A stretch of 62,482 nt of DNA from Alphaproteobacteria bacterium (lineage in GTDB: Bacteria > Pseudomonadota > Alphaproteobacteria > Rickettsiales > VGDC01). The stretch covers positions 1-62,482 of the forward strand of contig JAKUPQ010000005.1 of the NCBI GenBank assembly GCA_022450665.1, read 5' to 3'. The translations under genes and the position numbers were made by a program. Positions 55,727-62,482 of the stretch are shown in pieces. The notes beneath the pieces were generated by a model. It was not told the DNA's origin. It was given only the letters and a program-made list of their open reading frames with translations, and made no database searches. Numbering within the stretch: position 1 is the stretch's first letter; the number at the start of each line of letters is the position of its first letter.

Positions 55727-58036
55727 TTAAAAGCGCGTACCAAAGTTGAAACGTATGGATTCTTCTTCATCTTCGTCTTGTTTAACAATGGCTTTGGCAA
55801 AATCAATGCGTATTGGACCAAATGGGGATGTCCATGCTAAGCCCACACCGCTTGCTACGCGCATATCGGCATTATCCAGGACTTCAAAGCCAGTATCATC
55901 CACATCCCATAGGCTACCAAAATCGGTAAATACGGCTCCGGTAAAGCCCATTTCATCGGGCAATCCGAGTGGGAAGCGTAGCTCAGCGGTACCGGCATAA
56001 TATATATTTCCCCCCAATGCATCGCGGGTAATGCTGTCACGAGGGCCAACACCAGCATTGTTAAATCCGCGAATTTCACGCCCGCCAATAAAGAAGCGAT
56101 CCTGAATACGCACATCTTCGCCAATACCGAGAATATGTCCACCTAAACCAAGCAATTGCACTGTCCACTTAGGTGCTACCGGATAGAAATACTCGGCGCG
56201 GGCCTCGTGACGCAAGAAGTCGGAATCACCGCCTAAGCCAGCATATTCCTGGCTGGCGCGCAGATACCAACCCTCTGTTGGGTCAAATCGGTTATTTCGT
56301 GAATCATAAATCAATGAATGCCCTACGGATGAGGTTACCGTAGTACCTTCTTGATCCAGTACAAAACGCGATGCAAATGGCTGAACATTAGAAACCGTGT
56401 TTTCACGCAGTGTATAGTTAACGCTATGGCGCAGACGTTCACTGAGCGAATAATTCATGCGCAGCGTGAAGCCGTTTGTCTCGCGATCAAATGAGCTTTC
56501 CTGACGTAAATCTTGTTGTATACGGAAAACGTCAAATCCAGCGGCTAAATCACGGCCGAGGAAATAAGGCTCGGTAAAGCCGAGGTCGATTTGCTGGCGT
56601 TCGGCGGCGATCATGGCGCGTACCCGTAAATCTTGTCCGCGACCCAAAAGGTTTTTCTCGCGCACACCCACATCGGCCAATGCGCCATCCACGGTTGAGA
56701 AGCCAACACCGAAGGTTAATTCACCGGTAGAGCGCTCTGCGACATCTGCATCGATTACAATTTTATCGTCATCGCTACCGCGCTTTTCGCTGATTTTCAC
56801 ATCTTCGAAATAACCAAGGTTATTGATGCGCTGCTCAGAGCGGCGCAGTTTCGAGGTATTATAAGCATCGCCTTCTGCCAAGCGAAATTCCCGGCGCACG
56901 ACTTTATCGAGGGTACGCACATTGCCGTTGATATTAATGCGCTCCACATAAACCCGTGGACCTTCGCTGATTTTATAGGTCAGGTCGATAATATCACGAT
57001 GCGGATCACGATCCAGCTCTGGGGAAACATCCACGAATGCAAAGCCCTGATCGCCCAGCACTTGCAGCATTTCATCAATAGTGCCTTCAATTTTTTTGGC
57101 GTTAAAGCGCGAACCTTCACCAGTTTGCACAACTTCTTGCAAGTTATCGGTATTTACTCCAGCCAAACGATTATCAATATTTACTTTGCCGAAGTTATAG
57201 CGATCGCCTTCTTCCACTGTAAAAGTAAGGTAAAACCCTTGCTTGTCAGGAGTTAATTCGGTAATGGCAGATTTCACCTGAAAGTCTGCATAGCCGTTAG
57301 AAACATAGTAACGACGTAATAGCTCTTGATCGTAAAGCAAGCGATCGGGGTCGTATTTGTCATCGCTGGAGAAGAAACGGTACCAGCGATGTTCTTCAGA
57401 GCGGATAACATCGCGCAGACTGTCATCGCTGAAATTTTCGTTGCCGATGAAAGAGACTTTTTTGATGCTGGTAACAGGGCCTTCTGCAATTTCATATACC
57501 AGATTCACACGGTTTTGTTCCAGCGTTATGACCTGTGGTGTTACCGTTGCCGAATAGCGGCCATTGCTGCGGTATAGGTCGAGAACACGCTTTACGTCGC
57601 TTTGTACTTGGGTGCGGGTATAAATAGAGCGTGGACGCAGTACCACTTCGCTTTCAAGGTCTTTGTCGTCGATTTGGTCGTTACCTTCAAACACGACTTT
57701 ATTCACAATGGGGTTTTCTACCACATTTACAATTAGCGTGCCGTTATTGCGGTCGATAGTAACATCGGAGAAAAATCCGGTTTCAAACAGGCGCTTGAGG
57801 GCGGTGTTAATTTCGCCCTGTGTATAGTTCTGGCCTGTGCGAATATCCAGATAGGATTTCACGGTTTGCGCCTCTACACGCTGATTGCCGCGAACGTCTA
57901 CATTGTTGATAACTGTTTGCTCAGCGGAATAAGCACTTGTGTCATTAGCTTGCGCTATGGCAGTGCTGGGCATCGCAACAGATACGGTCAGACTGGCTAT
58001 AACAAGAGGTGCGGCTATGATTTTATGAAATGTCAA
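55727..58036 (-). CDS. bamA: Outer-membrane assembly factor BamA (TTG start)
   Basis: Central beta-barrel of the outer-membrane insertion machine. The frame begins at a TTG at 58036 (preceded by GGAG at about eight bases); no ATG or GTG lies in frame between that and an upstream stop, and the N-terminal signal peptide (LVIASLTVSVAMPSTAIAQA) requires a start there. Five POTRA domains span about residues 40-430 (DVRGNQRVEAQTVKSYLDI, VVFEGNDQIDDKDL, VSFIGNENFSDDSL, VNIDNRLAGV, ININGNVRTLDKVV). The barrel ends with a C-terminal aromatic FNFGTRF. GGREIRGFNNAGVGPRD carries the conserved VRGF/Y-like lid motif. 769 residues, full length. Confidence 0.95.
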   Translation of the reverse strand: MTFHKIIAAPLVIASLTVSVAMPSTAIAQANDTSAYSAEQTVINNVDVRGNQRVEAQTVKSYLDIRTGQNYTQGEINTALKRLFETGFFSDVTIDRNNGTLIVNVVENPIVNKVVFEGNDQIDDKDLESEVVLRPRSIYTRTQVQSDVKRVLDLYRSNGRYSATVTPQVITLEQNRVNLVYEIAEGPVTSIKKVSFIGNENFSDDSLRDVIRSEEHRWYRFFSSDDKYDPDRLLYDQELLRRYYVSNGYADFQVKSAITELTPDKQGFYLTFTVEEGDRYNFGKVNIDNRLAGVNTDNLQEVVQTGEGSRFNAKKIEGTIDEMLQVLGDQGFAFVDVSPELDRDPHRDIIDLTYKISEGPRVYVERININGNVRTLDKVVRREFRLAEGDAYNTSKLRRSEQRINNLGYFEDVKISEKRGSDDDKIVIDADVAERSTGELTFGVGFSTVDGALADVGVREKNLLGRGQDLRVRAMIAAERQQIDLGFTEPYFLGRDLAAGFDVFRIQQDLRQESSFDRETNGFTLRMNYSLSERLRHSVNYTLRENTVSNVQPFASRFVLDQEGTTVTSSVGHSLIYDSRNNRFDPTEGWYLRASQEYAGLGGDSDFLRHEARAEYFYPVAPKWTVQLLGLGGHILGIGEDVRIQDRFFIGGREIRGFNNAGVGPRDSITRDALGGNIYYAGTAELRFPLGLPDEMGFTGAVFTDFGSLWDVDDTGFEVLDNADMRVASGVGLAWTSPFGPIRIDFAKAIVKQDEDEEESIRFNFGTRF

Positions 58037-58060
58037 GGGCTTGGCTCCGGCGGGGCAGCT

Positions 58061-58081
58061 TGTGGATAAGTTTGTGGATAA
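58061..58081 (-). promoter_or_regulatory. Two tandem DnaA boxes upstream of bamA
   Basis: TGTGGATAA at 58061-58069 and again at 58073-58081 are two perfect TTATCCACA boxes on the minus strand, in the same orientation and 12 bases apart. They lie 25-45 bases upstream of the bamA start, in the bamA-rseP gap. The spacing of about one helical turn allows cooperative DnaA binding. Confidence 0.65.
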
Positions 58082-58138
58082 TGGTTTATGTACACATTTT
58101 ACCCTAGGTTAAATAGTCCATTTAGCCCCGTGGTGCAA

Positions 58139-59272
58139 TCAGAAAATGGTGCGTAAGTCATTGAGGATGGTAAAAGCCATTAAGCACGCAATGAGAGCAA
58201 AGCCAACCCGGAAGCCATATTCTTGGAATTTTTCAGCCAATGGGCGCCCAGTTGTTGCTTCGATAGCATAAAATAATAAATGCCCACCATCCAGCAAGGG
58301 GATAGGAAACAGGTTCACCAAGCCCAAATTTGCTGAAAGCATGGCAATAAACCAGATAATGGTACCAAAATCCATTACCGTGGCTTGGCCGGATAGCTTT
58401 GCAATGCCTATCGGCCCTTTGAGTTCGCTGGCATCTCTGTCGCCGGTAATCATTTGCCCCACGGCATACAGGCTAGTGGCGCAAATGTTATAGGTGCGCT
58501 TAACAGATTCTAAAACTGCTTCAAAAAAGCCCATGTCCTGACTGGTGTGTTCCTGACTTTGAATACCCAGCATCGGCCAATCGACTTTATTGCCAAATGC
58601 ATCATCTATTTGCGTCATGCGCGGTGTCACGTCTTGTTCTATTATGGTGCCGTCACGCTCAGAAACAATGTGAACAGGAGTGCCGGTATTAGTGGCGATA
58701 ATGCGCGGAATATCGCCAAAAGTTTTCACTTCTTTTCCATCGATGCTAACAATAATATCGCCAGATTTAAAATCGGCGGTGGAAGCAACCGAATCGGGCA
58801 AAACAACGCTTACTACGGGGGTAGTGGATGCCATGCCATAGGTAAGCAAAATGCCGGTGAGGATGCTGATAGTAAGAATAAAATTAAATGCAGGCCCCGC
58901 AGCCACAATGGCGGCTTTTTTCCACAAAGGCTTATAATGAAAGCTGACGTCTTTTTCTTCATCAGTCATGGTAGCGGCTTTTTCAGCGTCGGGCGTACTG
59001 GCTGCCCCGGAATCACCAAACATTTTTACATACCCGCCCATGGGAATCAGGCTGAATTTCCAGCGCGTGCCGGATTTATCATTCCAGCCAAAAAGTTCTT
59101 TACCGAAGCCAATAGAAAATGCTTCGATCTTTACGCCGCACCATTTGGCAATGATGTAGTGACCAAATTCATGAATAAATACAATTACGGATAAAATCAG
59201 GAAAAAAGACCATGCGTAATGAATGGTGTTCAAAAAACCTTCGGGTGTAAAAACAGAAAGTAAGGTATCCAT
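58139..59272 (-). CDS. rseP: Site-2 intramembrane metalloprotease RseP
   Basis: Cleaves signal and anti-sigma proteins within the membrane. The 377-residue protein has the zinc motif HEFGH at residues 34-38 in the first transmembrane helix, a PDZ domain at about 150-230 (SVVLPDSVASTADFKSGDII), and the third-ligand motif NLFPIPLLDGGHLLFYAIE. GYVKMFGDSG is typical of the family. Located between dxr and bamA; two bases after dxr. Confidence 0.94.
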   Translation of the reverse strand: MDTLLSVFTPEGFLNTIHYAWSFFLILSVIVFIHEFGHYIIAKWCGVKIEAFSIGFGKELFGWNDKSGTRWKFSLIPMGGYVKMFGDSGAASTPDAEKAATMTDEEKDVSFHYKPLWKKAAIVAAGPAFNFILTISILTGILLTYGMASTTPVVSVVLPDSVASTADFKSGDIIVSIDGKEVKTFGDIPRIIATNTGTPVHIVSERDGTIIEQDVTPRMTQIDDAFGNKVDWPMLGIQSQEHTSQDMGFFEAVLESVKRTYNICATSLYAVGQMITGDRDASELKGPIGIAKLSGQATVMDFGTIIWFIAMLSANLGLVNLFPIPLLDGGHLLFYAIEATTGRPLAEKFQEYGFRVGFALIACLMAFTILNDLRTIF

Positions 59273-59274
59273 AT

Positions 59275-60456
59275 TTAATCCAGTAGTTCCATAGTTTTTA
59301 TACGCACCATTGTGTCAATTGCTTCTACATCATCCAGTGATGCAACAGTTTGTGCAGGAAGTTTTTCCAGCATTTTCTCAACGGTTGCAGTGATGTCAAG
59401 AAAGCCAATGCGCTGATCTAAGAAGGCTTGAACGGCAATCTCGTTTGCAGCGTTGAGTATAATAGGCGCGCTTGCTCCACATTGCAACGCTTCTCTTGCT
59501 AAACGTAGGGCGGGAAATCGTTTTTCGTCAGGGGCTTTAAATGTTAGCTGGCCTGTCTGTGCCAAATTCAGCGGGGGGCATGGACTATGCATACGGGTAG
59601 GGTGGCTGAGCGCAAATGCAATGGGAGTCACCATTGTCGGCTGGCCCATTTGCCCGAGAGTAGAGCCATCGCGATAACGCACCATGCTGTGGATAATAGA
59701 CTCAGGATGCACAATAATTTCTATCTGCGACTCACTTACAGGAAACAAGTGATAAGCCTCGATAAGCTCCAGCCCTTTATTCATCATGGTAGCGGAATCT
59801 ACTGTGATTTTTGCGCCCATATCCCAGTTGGGGTGCTTCAATGCTTCGTCTAACGTAACATTTTGCATTTCGGCATAGGTTCTGTCACGGAAAGGGCCAC
59901 CGGATGCAGTGAGAATAATAGCTTCAACGGTTTCAGGGTGGATAAAATCAAATACCTGATAAATAGCACTATGTTCAGAATCGACGGGGATTAATGTGGC
60001 ATTATGCTCTTGAATCTCTGTCAACATAAGATCGCCCGCGCAAACCAAACATTCTTTATTTGCAAGGGCAATACGGGCGCCTTGGCGAATTGCATTTAAT
60101 GTGGGTTTTAAACCCGCAGCACCCACAATAGCCGATAGCACAATATCCGTAGGGTAGTTAGCAGCTTCTAAAACCCCTGATTCACCGCCAGCTACTTGAA
60201 TAGAAGTGTCTGCAAGGGCATTTTTAAGAGTATTAAAATGCTCCGGATTACCAATGGCCACAAATTTTGGATGATAGCGTCTTGCGATAGCAATCAGCTT
60301 GTCCACATTATTCATGGCCGTAACGGCGACCAAATCAAAATGTTCGGGTGCATGGTCTAGCAATTCAAGCGCGGTGCTGCCTATAGAGCCGGTAGCACCT
60401 AGGATAGTTAGGCGCTTTGGGATAGTGGAGCTTGCATTATCGTTATCAGCGGACAT
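59275..60456 (-). CDS. dxr: 1-deoxy-D-xylulose 5-phosphate reductoisomerase
   Basis: Second enzyme of the MEP isoprenoid pathway and target of fosmidomycin. The 393-residue protein has NADPH loop LGATGSIGSTALELL, ANKECLVCAGDLM, metal/substrate block PVDSEHSAIYQVF, ILTASGGPFRDRTYAEM, HPNWDMGAKITVDSATMMNKGLE (split here) and a C-terminal helical domain. One-base overlap with cdsA stop. Confidence 0.96.
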   Translation of the reverse strand: MSADNDNASSTIPKRLTILGATGSIGSTALELLDHAPEHFDLVAVTAMNNVDKLIAIARRYHPKFVAIGNPEHFNTLKNALADTSIQVAGGESGVLEAANYPTDIVLSAIVGAAGLKPTLNAIRQGARIALANKECLVCAGDLMLTEIQEHNATLIPVDSEHSAIYQVFDFIHPETVEAIILTASGGPFRDRTYAEMQNVTLDEALKHPNWDMGAKITVDSATMMNKGLELIEAYHLFPVSESQIEIIVHPESIIHSMVRYRDGSTLGQMGQPTMVTPIAFALSHPTRMHSPCPPLNLAQTGQLTFKAPDEKRFPALRLAREALQCGASAPIILNAANEIAVQAFLDQRIGFLDITATVEKMLEKLPAQTVASLDDVEAIDTMVRIKTMELLD

Positions 60457-61319
60457 TACATACCGATGGTGGAAACGGCAGGATCAAACGACCACAGTTG
60501 AAAATGATAGATAATCGCCAACAAGGGGGCTGTGAATGTTAATCCATCCACCCGATCAAGTATGCCACCATGGCCGGGAATTAAGTGGCTGCTGTCTTTC
60601 ATGCCTGCTTCACGCTTCATCCATGATTCAAATAAATCACCCAATTGAGCTACCACGGCAAGCAATGCACTCAGAATAGCGGCTTGTATAATATTGTTGG
60701 GGAAGGGGAAGAAAACAGACAAGATACAGCCAATGGTAACGGCGCTCAACATGCCGCCAAACAAACCAGCCCATGTTTTCTTAGGGCTGAGGCGCGGGGC
60801 GAGCTTTGGCCCACCAATCGAACGACCCGCAAAATATGCACCGATATCTGTGGCCCATATGGTGCTTAAGAAATATACCAGCAAAGTAAAGCTACCTTCG
60901 AGCGAAGGTTCTCTCAGCAAGATCAGGGAAAGGCATGTAACCGTTACATAAGCAACGCCCGCCCAGCCCCAGCGCGGGCTCATGCGGTGTTCTATCATGC
61001 TGTCCCATTCGCGCATCATTAACACGGCAGTAAGTAGCACGAGTGTATAAAATGCCACTCCTCCCATAGCTACTGCACCCAGCACAAGCGGAGCAAGGAT
61101 TACGGCAGAAATCACGCGTTTACGGAATTCTGGGCTATCCAAATGCACGGGACGCGGAGGAATAGTTTCCTCGGTTTCTCCCGGAACTTTAGCACCACCG
61201 GGTACCGCTGCGTCTTGATGTGTTTGCGTGCTATGACGTTGTTTTAATTCTTTTTCATTTTCAAAGGTCACGTCTTCATCCATTCCAATAATTTTCCAGT
61301 CTTCAGGCAGTGGTGCCAT
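60456..61319 (-). CDS. cdsA: Phosphatidate cytidylyltransferase with N-terminal extension
   Basis: Makes CDP-diacylglycerol for all phospholipids. ATG at 61319 with GGGAG eight bases upstream gives 287 residues; it overlaps uppS by 17 bases. The enzyme body starts near residue 65 (FRKRVISAVILAPLVLGAVA), has six to eight hydrophobic segments and ends with the CDS signature KDSSHLIPGHGGILDRVDGL. The first 60 residues are hydrophilic (with DEDVTFENEKELKQRHSTQT) and not part of the usual enzyme. Confidence 0.92.
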   Translation of the reverse strand: MAPLPEDWKIIGMDEDVTFENEKELKQRHSTQTHQDAAVPGGAKVPGETEETIPPRPVHLDSPEFRKRVISAVILAPLVLGAVAMGGVAFYTLVLLTAVLMMREWDSMIEHRMSPRWGWAGVAYVTVTCLSLILLREPSLEGSFTLLVYFLSTIWATDIGAYFAGRSIGGPKLAPRLSPKKTWAGLFGGMLSAVTIGCILSVFFPFPNNIIQAAILSALLAVVAQLGDLFESWMKREAGMKDSSHLIPGHGGILDRVDGLTFTAPLLAIIYHFQLWSFDPAVSTIGM

Positions 61320-62034
61320 AGCGTCGCTCCCGTTTTGTGTATTCTTCCAGCGCCAGTTTGAAATTCTCAATACCAAAGTCTGGCCAGAATACCGGAGTAA
61401 AAAACAACTCCGTATATGCTTGTTGCCACAGCAGAAAATTACTCAGGCGTTGCTCACCGCCAGTACGAATTAATAAGTCAGGATCTGGCAGGCCAGAAGT
61501 ATATAGATAATCACTTATCGTATCTTCTGATATATCATTTGGTGTAAGAGTGCCATTAGCCACTGCTTGAGCGATTAATTGTGTTGCCTGAGTGATTTCG
61601 TTTCGGGAGCCATAGCTGAGCGCCACAGTGAGTTGAAAGCGACTGTTTTTCGCAGTTTTTGATTCTGCATCCGATATTTGCTTGCGTATTGCGGGTTCGA
61701 GCAAGCTGGTATCACCAATAATTTTTAAGCGTATTTCGTGTTTAATCAGCGTTTTGAGTTCGCGTTCTAGATAAATACGCAACAGCTGCATAAGGTCGCT
61801 AATCTCATTTTGCGGACGATTCCAGTTTTCGGAAGAAAAAGCATAAATCGTTAAATAATGAATACCCAGCCCCTGGCATTCAGATAGCAAATTGCGTAGG
61901 GCTTCGGCACCTTTTTTATGACCGGCGGTACGGGGCAACCCGCGCGACTTTGCCCAACGCCCATTGCCATCCATAATTATGGCTACATGGTTGGGAAGCC
62001 GCTGCTGCTCTGAATTGGCCGCTGCCGCTGTCAT
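61303..62034 (-). CDS. uppS: Undecaprenyl diphosphate synthase
   Basis: Builds the C55 lipid carrier for peptidoglycan and LPS. ATG at 62034 with AGGGAA seven bases upstream gives 243 residues. IIMDGNGRWAKSRGLPRTAGHKKGA (split here) holds the catalytic Asp and diphosphate site; YLTIYAFSSENWNRP, LTVALSYGSRNEI and LPDPDLLIRTGGEQRLSNFL (conserved Arg residues) follow. The cis-prenyltransferase family assignment is clear. Confidence 0.96.
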   Translation of the reverse strand: MTAAAANSEQQRLPNHVAIIMDGNGRWAKSRGLPRTAGHKKGAEALRNLLSECQGLGIHYLTIYAFSSENWNRPQNEISDLMQLLRIYLERELKTLIKHEIRLKIIGDTSLLEPAIRKQISDAESKTAKNSRFQLTVALSYGSRNEITQATQLIAQAVANGTLTPNDISEDTISDYLYTSGLPDPDLLIRTGGEQRLSNFLLWQQAYTELFFTPVFWPDFGIENFKLALEEYTKRERRYGTTA

Positions 62035-62082
62035 AATCAAATTCCCTAATTAGCGTTGCTATTAAGATCGGAGCTTAAGTGT

Positions 62083-62482
62083 TTATACAGCCAGAATATC
62101 TTTTTCTTTTGATGCAAATGCGTCATCTATTTTTTTGACATATTCATCGGTGGTGTCTTGAATCAAGTCCGCGTTATGTTTTTGTTCGTCTTGAGAAATC
62201 TCGCCGTCTTTTTCCATTTTTTTGAGGCTGTCCATACCGTCGCGGCGGACGTTGCGCACTGAAACTTTGGCTTGTTCGGCATATTTAGACGCAATTTTCA
62301 CCAGTTCTTTACGGCGTTCTTCCGTTAAATCAGGCAGTGGAATGCGAATAAGTTGTCCTTCGCTCATGGGATTAAGCCCTAATCCCGCGCTGGAAATGCT
62401 TTTTTCTACAGCGTTCACCATAGTTTTATCCCATACCTGAACTGTAAGCAAACGCGCTTCTGGAACACCAATAGTGCCAACT
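62083..62482 (-). CDS. frr: Ribosome recycling factor, 5' end beyond the window
   Basis: The carboxy-terminal 132 residues of RRF, which with EF-G splits post-termination ribosomes. Visible are [49 protein letters not shown] and [21 protein letters not shown], all standard. A full protein is about 185 residues, so roughly 50 N-terminal residues lie beyond 62482. An ATG/Met-like codon at 62451 is an internal Leu/Met position, not the true start. First gene of the envelope operon seen here. Confidence 0.95.
   Translation of the reverse strand, partial: VGTIGVPEARLLTVQVWDKTMVNAVEKSISSAGLGLNPMSEGQLIRIPLPDLTEERRKELVKIASKYAEQAKVSVRNVRRDGMDSLKKMEKDGEISQDEQKHNADLIQDTTDEYVKKIDDAFASKEKDILAV

Noticed and set aside
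1-62482. CRISPR array, prophage, insertion sequence or integron
   Set aside because: No spaced direct repeats, transposase, integrase or phage structural genes were found on either strand.

Overview
The window looks like chromosomal DNA of a Gram-negative alphaproteobacterium of moderate GC. The main evidence is gene order. The minus-strand run frr-uppS-cdsA-dxr-rseP-bamA-skp-lpxD-fabZ-lpxA-lpxI-lpxB, the order proS-lolC-lolD-dnaE, the recG/sdhE/mfd neighbourhood and the use of LpxI rather than LpxH are all familiar from Alphaproteobacteria. I cannot place it to order or genus. There is no rRNA, CRISPR array, insertion sequence, integrase or phage gene; the only RNA gene seen is tRNA-Asn(GTT).

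Layout. 1-8.4 kb is a loose set of single genes: a YihY/BrkB membrane protein, a ClsC-type phospholipase D, ExoD-like and endonuclease/exonuclease/phosphatase genes, thymidine kinase, a periplasmic tandem OB-fold protein, MnmC and an AlkB-like dioxygenase. 8.7-10.6 kb holds the tRNA and a secreted SPOR-repeat protein. 10.9-25.2 kb is a long plus-strand catabolic cluster: aldehyde dehydrogenase, two acyl-CoA synthetases, an acyl-CoA dehydrogenase, both methylcrotonyl-CoA carboxylase subunits, methylglutaconyl-CoA hydratase, HMG-CoA lyase, thiolase and a short-chain 3-hydroxyacyl-CoA dehydrogenase. Together they can take branched-chain (leucine/isoleucine-type) and short acyl-CoAs to acetyl-CoA and acetoacetate. 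Two unrecognised small genes are embedded in it. The cluster runs with almost no gap into proS-lolC-lolD, then dnaE.

33.2-39.4 kb carries folate synthesis: pabB-pabC on minus, folB-folK-folP-folC on plus. 39.4-43.7 kb has parE among several small hydrophilic proteins of unknown function. 43.8-50.7 kb has mfd, sdhE, a PAS/degenerate-GGDEF protein and recG. 50.7-62.5 kb is the envelope operon (lipid A, outer-membrane assembly, isoprenoid and phospholipid precursors), ending in a partial frr.

The points most worth checking are two in-frame TAG codons. One cuts the methylcrotonyl-CoA carboxylase alpha gene exactly between its biotin carboxylase part and its carrier part, with a ribosome-binding site and ATG right behind it. 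The other cuts lolD immediately before its Q-loop, in a gene normally essential. Also notable are two tandem perfect DnaA boxes just upstream of bamA, which itself appears to start with TTG, and a long unexplained hairpin inside the catabolic cluster. I did not find a clearly new multi-gene system; the rest is ordinary housekeeping and catabolism with a few lineage-specific small proteins.
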